Origin: Gemmatimonadota bacterium
GTDB lineage: Bacteria > Gemmatimonadota > Gemmatimonadetes > Longimicrobiales > Gaopeijiaceae
Direction: 5' to 3'
Length of the DNA stretch: 64,000 bases
Assembly: GCA_028874985.1 (NCBI GenBank)
Contig: JAPPGI010000030.1
Span: 1 to 64,000, forward strand
Within the stretch, counting starts at the first letter, position 1. Each line of letters starts with the position of its first letter. A program made the position numbers and the translations under genes. The notes beneath the pieces were generated by a model, which worked only from the letters and a program-made list of their open reading frames with translations, was not told the DNA's origin and searched no databases. This document shows, piece by piece, positions 55,245 through 64,000 of this stretch.

Positions 55245-57106
55245 GGTTCTTCCCGGTTGAGGATCTCGTGCGCCCGGCGGGCTACCCGCGCGCGTGTGCG
55301 TTCATGGCTCCGCCGATTCCGCTCGCGGTCGGTCCGGACCCGGACGATCTCCGTCCCGGCGCGCCCCACGCCGGCCGCGATCGCCTCCTCGAGCTCCGCC
55401 GGGGTCGACGCCTCCGTGAACGGCAGCCCGTAGAGCCTTGCCGCGTGGCGGAGGTCGAGCCCGTGCGGCGTCGCGAAGCAGGGCGTGAAGACCGGTTCGA
55501 AGTGGCGGATGGGAAGCATGTGAAAGATGCCCCCTCCGTCGTTGTCCACCAAGACGAAGACGACGTTCAGCTGCTTGTCGCGCGCGGCCAGGAGGCCGTT
55601 CATGTCGTGGTAGAAGGCGATGTCCCCAACCAGCCCGACCACGGGACCGGCGCCACCGCCGGCGCACCCCATCACCGTCGAGACGATGCCGTCGATGCCG
55701 CTGGCTCCGCGGTTGCCGAGCACCTGAATGTCCAGCGCCGCCGGCCGGCAGTACGAATCCACGTCCCGCACGGGCATCGAGGAGGACACGAACAGGGTCG
55801 CCCCGGGTGGGAGGGCACGGATGGTGGCCGCCGCATAGGCGCCCTCGTGGTCCGCGTCGGAGAGGTCCTTCTCGATGGCCGCCCAGGCCGCCGTTTCCAT
55901 CTCCATCCAGTCGCTCATCCAGCGGCGGCGGTGCGGGGCAAGGGGGGGCGACGGCCTGTCCCCTTCGCCGGAACGACCGTCGCCGGCAAGCCGGTTCAGG
56001 ACGGCGGCGGCGGACGCGCGCAGGTAGTGCGTTGCGAGGCGCTGGTGGTCCTTGCGGTGCGCCCCGTCGTCGATGACGACCTGGATGGACCGGTGCCAGG
56101 CCGCCAAAGCCCGTTCCAGCGTCCCCGACGTGGGGGTCCGCCCAACCCGTATGATCAGGTCGGGGCGAAGCCGCTCGAGCGCCTCGGGTAGGCGCAGAAA
56201 GTGGTCGTAGGCGCCCATGACCGGTGCCCCCTCCGCGCCGGCGAGGCCCTGGTCGAAGCGAGCGCCGGAGAGGGGATCGGCCAGCGTCGGCACACCCCTT
56301 CGGGCCGCGAGGCGGGTTGCCGCCGGCCCGTCCAGACCCGGATCGCCGGCGGGGCCGGCCACTAGGAGGGGACGGCGCGAGATGGCGAGGCGGTGGGCAA
56401 CCAGCGTGTCCTGGTCGCGACCCCGCAGGCGTTTCCCCGGCCGGCGGCGCCATGTCCCGGGGGTGTCGCCGCCCCGCTCGATCGCTTCCGCCTCCGAAGC
56501 CAGGTCGGGGAGCGGGGAGTCGGCCGGATCCTCCAGTCCGAGCCCTTCCGGCGACTCCGGCTGCAACGGCTTTTCGAAGGGAACGTTGAGGTGGACGGGC
56601 CCACTCGGAGGACCGGCCGCCTGCCGGGCGGCCCGGCGTACTACTTCGACGACCGAGCGGGGGCCGTCCTTGTTCAGCTCGTCCACGGACGGCAACGGGA
56701 GGTCGGCGTCGAAGCGCACCCGCTCCCCGAAGATTCCCGGCTGCATGATCGTCTGGTTGGCGTCGGCGCCCCGCATCGCCGGTGGTCGGTCGGCGCTGAC
56801 GACTATCAGAGGAACGTCGGATTGGTCCGCTTCGACGACCGCCGGCAGCAGGTTGGCCACGGCGGTTCCCGATGTCGTGACGATCGCGGCCGGACCGAGG
56901 TGGGCACGACCGTAGCCCAGGGCGAAGAAACCGGCGCAGCGCTCGTCCAAGTGCACCCGGATCCGCAGCCCGGGCGTGATCTGGGCGGCCAGAACCAGGG
57001 GCGCGCACCGCGAGCCGGGACCGATCTCCACCTCTTCCACACCGTATTCGGCCAGTGCCGAGAATATGGCTCGGGCCCACGCGAGGTTGAGTTCCCCGCC
57101 GTTCAC
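55241..57106 (-). CDS. menD: 2-Succinyl-5-enolpyruvyl-6-hydroxy-3-cyclohexene-1-carboxylate synthase
   Basis: [94 protein letters not shown]. Confidence 0.95.
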   Translation of the reverse strand: MNGGELNLAWARAIFSALAEYGVEEVEIGPGSRCAPLVLAAQITPGLRIRVHLDERCAGFFALGYGRAHLGPAAIVTTSGTAVANLLPAVVEADQSDVPLIVVSADRPPAMRGADANQTIMQPGIFGERVRFDADLPLPSVDELNKDGPRSVVEVVRRAARQAAGPPSGPVHLNVPFEKPLQPESPEGLGLEDPADSPLPDLASEAEAIERGGDTPGTWRRRPGKRLRGRDQDTLVAHRLAISRRPLLVAGPAGDPGLDGPAATRLAARRGVPTLADPLSGARFDQGLAGAEGAPVMGAYDHFLRLPEALERLRPDLIIRVGRTPTSGTLERALAAWHRSIQVVIDDGAHRKDHQRLATHYLRASAAAVLNRLAGDGRSGEGDRPSPPLAPHRRRWMSDWMEMETAAWAAIEKDLSDADHEGAYAAATIRALPPGATLFVSSSMPVRDVDSYCRPAALDIQVLGNRGASGIDGIVSTVMGCAGGGAGPVVGLVGDIAFYHDMNGLLAARDKQLNVVFVLVDNDGGGIFHMLPIRHFEPVFTPCFATPHGLDLRHAARLYGLPFTEASTPAELEEAIAAGVGRAGTEIVRVRTDRERNRRSHERTRARVARRAHEILNREEP

Positions 57107-57113
57107 CGGCCAC

Positions 57114-58556
57114 TCACGCCGAGCCGATGGCGCTGCGGGGGGCGACCTCCGCTCGCACCATCGCCCGGAGCACCGCATCGAACTTGAGCTCCGTCTCTTC
57201 CCACTCGAGACCCGGGTCCGACCCCGGCACGATCCCCGCACCCGCGAAGAGGCGCCAGCCAACGCCCCGGGACACGGCCGAACGGAGAGCGGGCACGAAG
57301 ATTCCCCTCCCGTCCGACGCGAGCCAGCCCACCGGCCCCGCATACCAACCCCGGTCGAAGGCTTCGTTCCCGGTCAGGATCGACAGGGCCACGTTGCGGG
57401 GCATGCCGCACACGGCCGGGGTGGGATGGAGGGACGCGACGATGTCCAGCAAGGTGACCCCGTCCGGAATCCCGGCGGCGATCTTGGTCTCCAGATGCTG
57501 GATCCGGGCCAGGGTGAGCACATGCGGCTCCACGTCCCTCCGGACGCTGCACCCGAGCGCGGTGAGCCGCGCCACCATGTCCTGGACCACGAAGTCGTGC
57601 TCCGCCCGGTCCTTTTCGCTGCTGAAGAGCCGGCGCGCCAACTGAGCGGTCTCCACCGAGTCCGCCCCCACCCCGACGCTCCCGGCCACCGCCGTCGCGC
57701 GCACCACGCCGTTCACCAGGGAGGCGATCGTCTCGGGCGCCGCCCCCACCACCGCCTCCCCGGCCACGGGTTCGAAGAGGAATACATGACTTCCGTGGCT
57801 CTCCTCCCAGAGGGAGAGGGCCAGGTCTAGGGGCGCCACCCGCATCGCCGGCGTTACATCCAGGGTCCGCGCCAGCACCACCTTCTGCGCCTCCCCGGCC
57901 CTGATCCTCCGCAAAGTCCGCCAGACCATGCGGCTCCAGGCCGCCCGGTCGCCACGCGGAGTCGTTCTCCCTCCCATGGCTTCGGGACTCCGCCGGCGTG
58001 CGACCCCCGGCGCTTCGATGGTGCATTCCTGCGCCAGCGCCTCCGCCCACCGGATCCATCGCTGCTCCGCTTCTTCCCTGCCCCGGCCGCGAACCAGCAG
58101 CGAGCACCTTCCCGCACGGGGGTCATGCTCCAGCTCGGCCGCGGGCAGCTGGAAACGCGCCGGTGGAAAACGAGACCACACCCGATCGCCGCGCGGCTGC
58201 GCGGAGAAGGCGAATCCTCCGAAGATTCGCGCCCGCCCTTCGCCCCCGATACGCGCAAACAACTTCGCCGCCCGGTTCTGCACGGAACCGAAGCGGCAGC
58301 GTCCCTCGCCGTGCTCCGGACCTCCGGTGCCGTCGCCCACCGTCAGTTCGTGCAGTGCACCCGCATGGGCCACCCAGCGATTCCCGGAGGCCCAGAGTCC
58401 GCGACCCCCGCCTTCCCCCAGCCGGAGGAAGGCGGCGGCCGAAACCGCGCCGATATCGCGCCGGATCTGATACAGGCGCAGCCGTTTCTTCTCCCGTGCG
58501 GGTCGCGCCAAAGTTGTGGGTGGTCTAGCGGCCCGTGGCAGAGGACCCCGCTGCAT
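57114..58556 (-). CDS. menF: Isochorismate synthase
   Basis: QKVVLARTLDV; FLFEPVAGEAVVGAAPETIASL; LFSSEKDRAEHDFVVQDM; LHPTPAVCGMPR; EAFDRGWYAGPVGW. Confidence 0.93.
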   Translation of the reverse strand: MQRGPLPRAARPPTTLARPAREKKRLRLYQIRRDIGAVSAAAFLRLGEGGGRGLWASGNRWVAHAGALHELTVGDGTGGPEHGEGRCRFGSVQNRAAKLFARIGGEGRARIFGGFAFSAQPRGDRVWSRFPPARFQLPAAELEHDPRAGRCSLLVRGRGREEAEQRWIRWAEALAQECTIEAPGVARRRSPEAMGGRTTPRGDRAAWSRMVWRTLRRIRAGEAQKVVLARTLDVTPAMRVAPLDLALSLWEESHGSHVFLFEPVAGEAVVGAAPETIASLVNGVVRATAVAGSVGVGADSVETAQLARRLFSSEKDRAEHDFVVQDMVARLTALGCSVRRDVEPHVLTLARIQHLETKIAAGIPDGVTLLDIVASLHPTPAVCGMPRNVALSILTGNEAFDRGWYAGPVGWLASDGRGIFVPALRSAVSRGVGWRLFAGAGIVPGSDPGLEWEETELKFDAVLRAMVRAEVAPRSAIGSA

Positions 58557-58588
58557 TCGGCCGGCGATGCATCCGGGCCAGGAGACTG

Positions 58589-59137
58589 CTAGCGCCCGAC
58601 CGCGAAGCCGCGGTCCGCCCGTGACGGAACCCCGTCACGAGCCGTCGCGCCCTCCAGCGCGAAGTCCTCCCCGTCAGGGGGCGGACCGGTGATGCCGGTT
58701 ACGCCGCAGTTCTGCAGGAGCGTCTGGGCATCGGCCTTGCCGGTCTCGGAAGGTGCCAGTACGTCCTCCCCCTCCTCCGGCCCATCGTTGGCGGTGAAGC
58801 CCGCAGAGGCGTCCTGGTCCGCAATGCGCGTGACCGTGACCCTGATGTTGGTCTCACCGGTCTGGGGATTGTCGTAGGCGGTTGCCGTCAACACATCGTG
58901 GTGGGTGTTGCCCGTGAAGAGCTGCAGGCCCAGCCCTGAGGTCTGCTTGCGTCCCTTCACCAGGATTCCCTCGGTCGCCTCTTCGATCGTGTAGCCCATC
59001 ATGTTCAGCTGGGCCACCGCACACTTGTAGGCGGTCTCCATGCCCGGGGGCGCCACGCCGTAGTACTGGACGGGAGCGGAGGAGCAGGCAGCCGAAAGGA
59101 CGGCGAGGAAGGCGGCGTGTTTTCTCATTTTCTTCAC
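58589..59137 (-). CDS. Hypothetical lipoprotein
   Basis: MKKMRKHAAFLAVLSAACSSAPVQYYGV. Confidence 0.7.
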   Translation of the reverse strand: MKKMRKHAAFLAVLSAACSSAPVQYYGVAPPGMETAYKCAVAQLNMMGYTIEEATEGILVKGRKQTSGLGLQLFTGNTHHDVLTATAYDNPQTGETNIRVTVTRIADQDASAGFTANDGPEEGEDVLAPSETGKADAQTLLQNCGVTGITGPPPDGEDFALEGATARDGVPSRADRGFAVGR

Positions 59138-59272
59138 CCTGTCTTATCCTTCTCATCTGATGGTGGGTTATGGCCGGGCCACAGAAGCAACTTGGCCGCA
59201 CCCCTCCCGCTCGTCAACCAACCGGAAGGGCCCGATGTTTGCTCCCAAGACCGCGTTACCATATGTTTACGG

Positions 59273-61552
59273 ATGTCCGACACCCCCCTCCAACGTGACG
59301 TCTCTGTGGCCGTGGAAGAAGGCCTCGGGGATTCCGCACCTGTTACCCCGGGAGTAACGGAGCGTTCCGCCCAGCCATCCGCTCCGACTCCGTTTCAAAC
59401 CCCGGCGGACCCCACCCCTTTAGCGGAGGCGAAGCGGCATGATCTCGGCAAACCCGAGTACTACCTAAACCGCGAGCTTACCTGGCTCAACTTCAACTTC
59501 CGGGTTCTGCACGAGGCCGAAGACCCGCGCACGCCGCTTCTGGAACGTCTGAAGTTCCTGGCGATCGTGGGATCGAACCTCGACGAGTTCTTCATGAAGC
59601 GCATCGGGGGGCTCAAGCAACAGGTGGAGGCGGGAATCACCGAGCGCACGGTGGACGGCCGCACGCCCGGCGAGCAGATCGAGCAGTGCTACACCGTCGT
59701 GCGGGAGCTGGAGGCGGGGCAGCGGAAGGCGGCGGCCGAAGTCCTGAAGGCCCTGGCCGGCGAGGGGATCCGGGTAGTGGACTGGAAGGAGCTGAACCGC
59801 GCGCACCGCAGGTGGCTCCGCAAACACTACGTGCGCAACATCTACCCCCTGGTCACCCCCCAGGCGACCGATCCGGCTCATCCCTTCCCGTTCATCTCCA
59901 ACCTGTCGCTCAACCTGCTGGTCACCCTGCGCTACGAGAGCGACGAGCACACGTCGCTGGCAAGGGTCAAGGTACCGGTGGGCGCCGGCATCCCGCGCTT
60001 CGTACGGGTTGCGGAGTCGAGCGAGTGGGTGCCGCTGGAGAGCGTCATGGCCAACAACCTCGATCTGCTCTTCCCGGGCATGGAGATCCTGGCCTGCGAG
60101 ATCTTCCGCGTCACCCGGAATGCCATCTACGATGTCGACGAGGACACGGCCGATGACCTTCTCGAACTCATCGAAGCCGGGTTGCGGAAACGTCACCTGG
60201 CCCCGATCGTGCGCCTGCAGGTGGAAGGGGGGTTCGACCTCGGACGCCGACACATGCTCGCCCACGAACTCGGCCTGAAGGAGAGCGACATTTTCGAGGG
60301 CGAGCGTCTGCTGGGGTATCGGGACCTGCTGGCGTTGCATGATCTGCCGCGCCCCGGTCTCAAGGACCCCGCGCACCACCCCTCGGAGCACCCGGAGCTG
60401 CTGACGAACCGGCCCATCTTCCACGTGATCCGGGAAGAAGGGCCGGTCCTGCTGCATCATCCCTACCAGGCTTTCGACACATCCGTGCTGCGTTTTCTGC
60501 GAGAAGCCTCGCACGACCCGAAGGTGCGGGCCATAAAGATGACCTTCTACCGGATGGCGCCGCGGAGCAGCATCATAGACCACCTCGTGCACGCCGCGCG
60601 CCAGGGGAAGCAGGTCGCGGTCGTGATCGAGCTGCAGGCCCGTTTCGACGAAGCGGCCAATATTCGTTGGGCGAACGCCCTCTCGGCCCACGGCATCCAC
60701 GTGACCTACGGGGTACTGGGCCTGAAGACGCACTGCAAGCTCATCCTGGTGGTGCGCCAGGATCACGACGGGCTTCGCCGCTACGCGCACGTCGGCACCG
60801 GCAACTACCATGTGGGCACCGCCCGCCTCTACTGCGATCACGGGATCCTGACCTGCGATCCCGCGATCGGAGCGGACCTGACCGAACTCTTCAACTACCT
60901 GACCACCGGCTACCGCCCCAAGCGCAAGTACTGGAAGCTGCTCGTGGCGCCGAAACACCTGCGCGGCGCCATCCTGAAGCGTATCGAGCGCGAGATCGCG
61001 CTTCACTCCGGGAAGTCGCCGGGAAGGATCCAGTTCCAGATGAACGCCCTGGAGGACCCCGAGGTCACCCGGGCATTGTATATCGCCTCGGCGAAGGGCG
61101 TCTCGGTGGACCTCATCGTGCGGGACAGCTGCCGCATTCGTCCGGGAATTCCCGGGCTGTCCGAGAATATCCGCGTGGTGAGCATCGTGGGCCGGTTCCT
61201 GCAGCACTCCCGCATCTACTATTTCCGCAACGGCGGGGACGAGGAGTACTACATCGGCTCGGCGGACTGCATGGGTCGGAACCTGGGCGCCCGCGTCGAA
61301 GCGCTGGTGCCGGTGGAGGACGTGGCGCTCCGCGCCGAACTCAGACAGGTGCTGGACATCCAGCTTGCGGACCGCCGATGCGCCTGGGAGATGTCGGCGG
61401 ACGGCAGCTACACGCAGCTGACCCCGCCGGCACACCGCGAAACCGGCACGTTCCAGTCCATGATCGCGTGGGCGCACGCGAGGGAATTCGAGGGCACCCG
61501 GCTGCGCAACCGGCGGGCTGTGGGGTTGCTCGAGCGCTGGAAGCGGGACTGA
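59273..61552 (+). CDS. ppk1: Polyphosphate kinase 1
   Basis: YYLNRELTWLNFNFRVLHEAED; SNLDEFFMKRIGGLK; KLILVVRQDHDGLRRYAHVGTGNYHVGTARLYCD; HSRIYYFRNGGDEEYYIGSADCMGRNL. Confidence 0.96.
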   Translation: MSDTPLQRDVSVAVEEGLGDSAPVTPGVTERSAQPSAPTPFQTPADPTPLAEAKRHDLGKPEYYLNRELTWLNFNFRVLHEAEDPRTPLLERLKFLAIVGSNLDEFFMKRIGGLKQQVEAGITERTVDGRTPGEQIEQCYTVVRELEAGQRKAAAEVLKALAGEGIRVVDWKELNRAHRRWLRKHYVRNIYPLVTPQATDPAHPFPFISNLSLNLLVTLRYESDEHTSLARVKVPVGAGIPRFVRVAESSEWVPLESVMANNLDLLFPGMEILACEIFRVTRNAIYDVDEDTADDLLELIEAGLRKRHLAPIVRLQVEGGFDLGRRHMLAHELGLKESDIFEGERLLGYRDLLALHDLPRPGLKDPAHHPSEHPELLTNRPIFHVIREEGPVLLHHPYQAFDTSVLRFLREASHDPKVRAIKMTFYRMAPRSSIIDHLVHAARQGKQVAVVIELQARFDEAANIRWANALSAHGIHVTYGVLGLKTHCKLILVVRQDHDGLRRYAHVGTGNYHVGTARLYCDHGILTCDPAIGADLTELFNYLTTGYRPKRKYWKLLVAPKHLRGAILKRIEREIALHSGKSPGRIQFQMNALEDPEVTRALYIASAKGVSVDLIVRDSCRIRPGIPGLSENIRVVSIVGRFLQHSRIYYFRNGGDEEYYIGSADCMGRNLGARVEALVPVEDVALRAELRQVLDIQLADRRCAWEMSADGSYTQLTPPAHRETGTFQSMIAWAHAREFEGTRLRNRRAVGLLERWKRD

Positions 61553-61577
61553 CCGCCGGGCGCCAGGGCACCCGCAA

Positions 61578-62321
61578 TCACGCCTTCCCGGCCAACACGC
61601 CCAGCTCGGCCAACGTCACCACCCGCCCCCTCTCCGCCCAGCGCGCCAGCGTTTCGGCTTCCGGTTCGAGTCCAAGCCCCCACGTCGCGTCCCGCACGGC
61701 CGTCACCGCGTAGCCGCGCGCCTGCAGCCCTTCGACGGCCTGGGTGACGCACACATCGCGCGCCACCCCGATCACCACGAACTCCGGCTCGCGGCCCAGC
61801 TCCTCTCGCAGCAAACGCACGAAGGCCTCGCAGGCGGGGTTGCCCTCGAACACGTTGAAGCGCGTCTTGCGCACGAAGACGGGGCGGCGCTCCGTCACGG
61901 CCCGGCGTGCCACGCGCGCGGCGTCCTCCGCGGAAGCATCGTGGGCCAGCACCACCGGGTCGACCGGGCGGATCTCCTCGATCACCTCGGCCCCCGCACG
62001 CTCTTCCGGGTCCGGCGACCTTCCCATGCAGTGCGGAGGATAGGTTTCGCGGGCCGGGTCCGGAGCGACCGGGTCGATCTCGGGGTCGTCGAGGCCGTGC
62101 CAGTCGCCCGTGTAGACGAGGACGTCACAATGCCTGCGCATCCACGCCGCGGCAGCCTCCAGCGCGGGAACCACCCTCACCGCTCCCGGGTCGGAATCGT
62201 CGCGGAGATCGCGCACGTACAGACGGCCCAGGGGACTCATGAAGTCCTCCTGCACGTCCACGATCCACCCCACGCGCGCGGGCCCGGCCACCGCCCGTCC
62301 TCCCGCCGGCCGTTCGCTCAT
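61578..62321 (-). CDS. Nicotinamidase/isochorismatase-family hydrolase
   Basis: WIVDVQEDFMSPLGRLYV; VYTGDWHGLDDPEI; TYPPHCMG; VIGVARDVCVTQAVEGL. Confidence 0.88.
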   Translation of the reverse strand: MSERPAGGRAVAGPARVGWIVDVQEDFMSPLGRLYVRDLRDDSDPGAVRVVPALEAAAAWMRRHCDVLVYTGDWHGLDDPEIDPVAPDPARETYPPHCMGRSPDPEERAGAEVIEEIRPVDPVVLAHDASAEDAARVARRAVTERRPVFVRKTRFNVFEGNPACEAFVRLLREELGREPEFVVIGVARDVCVTQAVEGLQARGYAVTAVRDATWGLGLEPEAETLARWAERGRVVTLAELGVLAGKA

Positions 62322-63442
62322 TCCACCCGCTCCAGTCTCTCGTTCGGCCGGTGCCAGCGCCCGGCCTTTGCCCTCGGCTCACCCTCAACCAGTACCACGT
62401 CGGCCGTGTAGTCGAAGGATCCTCGCATCAGCGACGATCCCACTCCGTAGGAATCGACCGGTACTCCCGCCTCCTCGAAGGCCCGGATCTTCGCGGCGTC
62501 GAACCCGCCCGAAACCACGATGTGGACATGCCCGAATCCCCTGCCGTCCAGCGCATCCCGCACCTTGCGCACCAGCCGGGGATTCACGCCGCGCGGATCG
62601 AAGTCGCCCATCTCGCCCTCCACGGACCGGTCTACCATGGTGCCCGAGGTGTCGAGACGTACCCCCCACAGGCGCTCCCCGAGAGCGTTGGCCACCGCCA
62701 GCGACGTCTTCACGCTGTCATTGTCGAAATCCACGAGCGACACGATGTGCACGTCGTCGGCGAGCGAATCGGCCAGGGAAACCGTCGCGGCCACGGTGTC
62801 GCCTCCGAAGGCGGCAATCAGACCGTGCGGAACCGTGCCGATCCCGGACGAACCCCACCACGAGGCCTGCGCGTCGGTCGAAACCCCGATCGCGCCCGCC
62901 ACGTGTGCCGCCCAGCCGTCACCGGTCTGCACCCTCCAGTGATCGTGCCGGGCGGGGAAGAACATGATCGGCTTGGGCCACGCGGCCTCGACGACGGCAC
63001 GCGTATTGGTGGCGATGCGGGTGCGGCGCCCCAGCACCCCCGCGCAGAGCGTCTCCAGGTGGATGAAGGCCGGGTACGGCCCGGTGATGAGCATGACCGT
63101 TTCCCAAGGGCGGGCCCGGTCCCCGTCGCGCAGGGAGAGAACTTCGAGGTCGGCGAAGTCATAGCCCTCGGTGAGGCACACCTTCAGCATGCCGATGGCC
63201 TCGTCGGTACCCGCCACCACGGCGTCGCGCTTCTGGAAGACCTGCATGGTGACCGATGGACCGCGCCCGCACGCCAGCAGAAGGTCTCGCGCGCGCACGA
63301 AATACTTGTCCGAGTAGTAGCCGCTCCGCATCTTCCCGGCGGGGAATTCGAAGATGGCGGGGTCGAGCCGATCCGCGTGCCGTATGGGGGCGGGGGGTGC
63401 TGTTGTGGCGGCTGACGCCGCCGTGCCGGAAAGCAGGCGCAC
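62318..63442 (-). CDS. Nicotinate phosphoribosyltransferase
   Basis: GYYSDKYFVRARDLL; GVLGRRTRIATNTRAVVEAA; VDFDNDSVKTSLAVANAL; VVSGGFDAAKIRAFEEAGVPVDSYGVGSSLM; ATGA overlap with the nicotinamidase. Confidence 0.9.
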   Translation of the reverse strand: MRLLSGTAASAATTAPPAPIRHADRLDPAIFEFPAGKMRSGYYSDKYFVRARDLLLACGRGPSVTMQVFQKRDAVVAGTDEAIGMLKVCLTEGYDFADLEVLSLRDGDRARPWETVMLITGPYPAFIHLETLCAGVLGRRTRIATNTRAVVEAAWPKPIMFFPARHDHWRVQTGDGWAAHVAGAIGVSTDAQASWWGSSGIGTVPHGLIAAFGGDTVAATVSLADSLADDVHIVSLVDFDNDSVKTSLAVANALGERLWGVRLDTSGTMVDRSVEGEMGDFDPRGVNPRLVRKVRDALDGRGFGHVHIVVSGGFDAAKIRAFEEAGVPVDSYGVGSSLMRGSFDYTADVVLVEGEPRAKAGRWHRPNERLERVE

Positions 63443-63569
63443 GACGACCGGTGCCTGTCAGGACCGGGCGGGGCACCACCCTCGGTCCCGCCGAGGGATT
63501 GGCGCCCCGCCCGGGTCCATCAGGCCCGGTCGCCGAGCGGCTGGGCTCCCGGGACCGCCGGAGCCGCTG

Positions 63570-64000
63570 CTAACGTTGTTGGGGCGTACAGTTGATGGGC
63601 CAGGTGTAGCTCTCCAACGGGTCGCTCTGCTCCCCGATCCAGCGGCCCTCCCACGGAACACTCTCATCTCCGCCCCAGAATGCGCCCGTGTTGTCGTAGA
63701 AGCGGAAGACGCGCACGAACATCGATCCCGTCACCATCACGCGCCGCAGGGTCCGCCGACAGATGTCGTCGGGCAGCAAACCCCACCACGTCAGGGCCGG
63801 CTTCCTCACGTCGTTGATGTCCTCCGACAGTTCGAGGAGGCCGTATTCCGTGTGGGTCTTCTCCCACACGTTGGTGATCCTCGATATGAAGTACCCCGCG
63901 AATTCTCTCTCGAGATTGAGCTCGAATCCGTGGATCGAGTCAACGGCCTCGTCGGTGATCCCCCAGCCGAGAGTGTCGCCGAACAGGTACAGGAGTGAGA
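63570..64000 (-). CDS. Hypothetical protein, partial (continues beyond window end)
   Basis: Minus-strand frame open to the window edge: ..FGDTLGWGITDEAVDSIHGFELNLEREFAGYFISRITNVWEKTHTEYGLLELSEDIND.. Confidence 0.65.
   Translation of the reverse strand, partial: SLLYLFGDTLGWGITDEAVDSIHGFELNLEREFAGYFISRITNVWEKTHTEYGLLELSEDINDVRKPALTWWGLLPDDICRRTLRRVMVTGSMFVRVFRFYDNTGAFWGGDESVPWEGRWIGEQSDPLESYTWPINCTPQQR

Noticed and set aside
59465-61477. 670-aa minus-strand ORF opposite ppk1
   Set aside because: Shadow ORF; the plus strand encodes all PPK1 motifs.

Overview
High-GC bacterial window with two parts. (1) About 1-26.8 kb looks like an integrated mobile or accessory element. It holds a one-direction array of about 24 small-gene modules (~0.6-16.9 kb), each a short ORF or 2-3 overlapping ORFs. 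Nearly every module is preceded by the same kind of leader: hairpin 1, a GCTTGCC-like linker, hairpin 2 (often with a TTCG-type loop), then CTTCACTCC..ACAGGAGGCAGGAA-ATG. Stem sequences differ between copies but pairing is kept. This array is the standout signal. It is followed by a tyrosine recombinase, a repeat- and palindrome-rich non-coding region that could be an att or origin site, scattered remnants (IS1595 fragment, orphan HicB-like, HU-like), an AlpA-like regulator and a second P4-type integrase next to an apparently truncated cadherin-like repeat gene. (2) About 26.8-64 kb looks like chromosomal backbone, possibly Gemmatimonadota (inference only). It contains a 12-repeat cadherin/Ig-like lipoprotein, a FecCD/BtuCD-type ABC transporter with a probable cobalamin riboswitch, an ECF sigma/FecR/TonB-receptor locus with a tandemly amplified receptor+lipoprotein pair, two tandem nucleobase permeases with a C-terminal ATPase-like domain, tyrS, a compact menF-D-B-A-E operon, ppk1, and nicotinamidase plus nicotinate phosphoribosyltransferase. 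All calls come from reading the sequence and the supplied ORF track; no searches were run.
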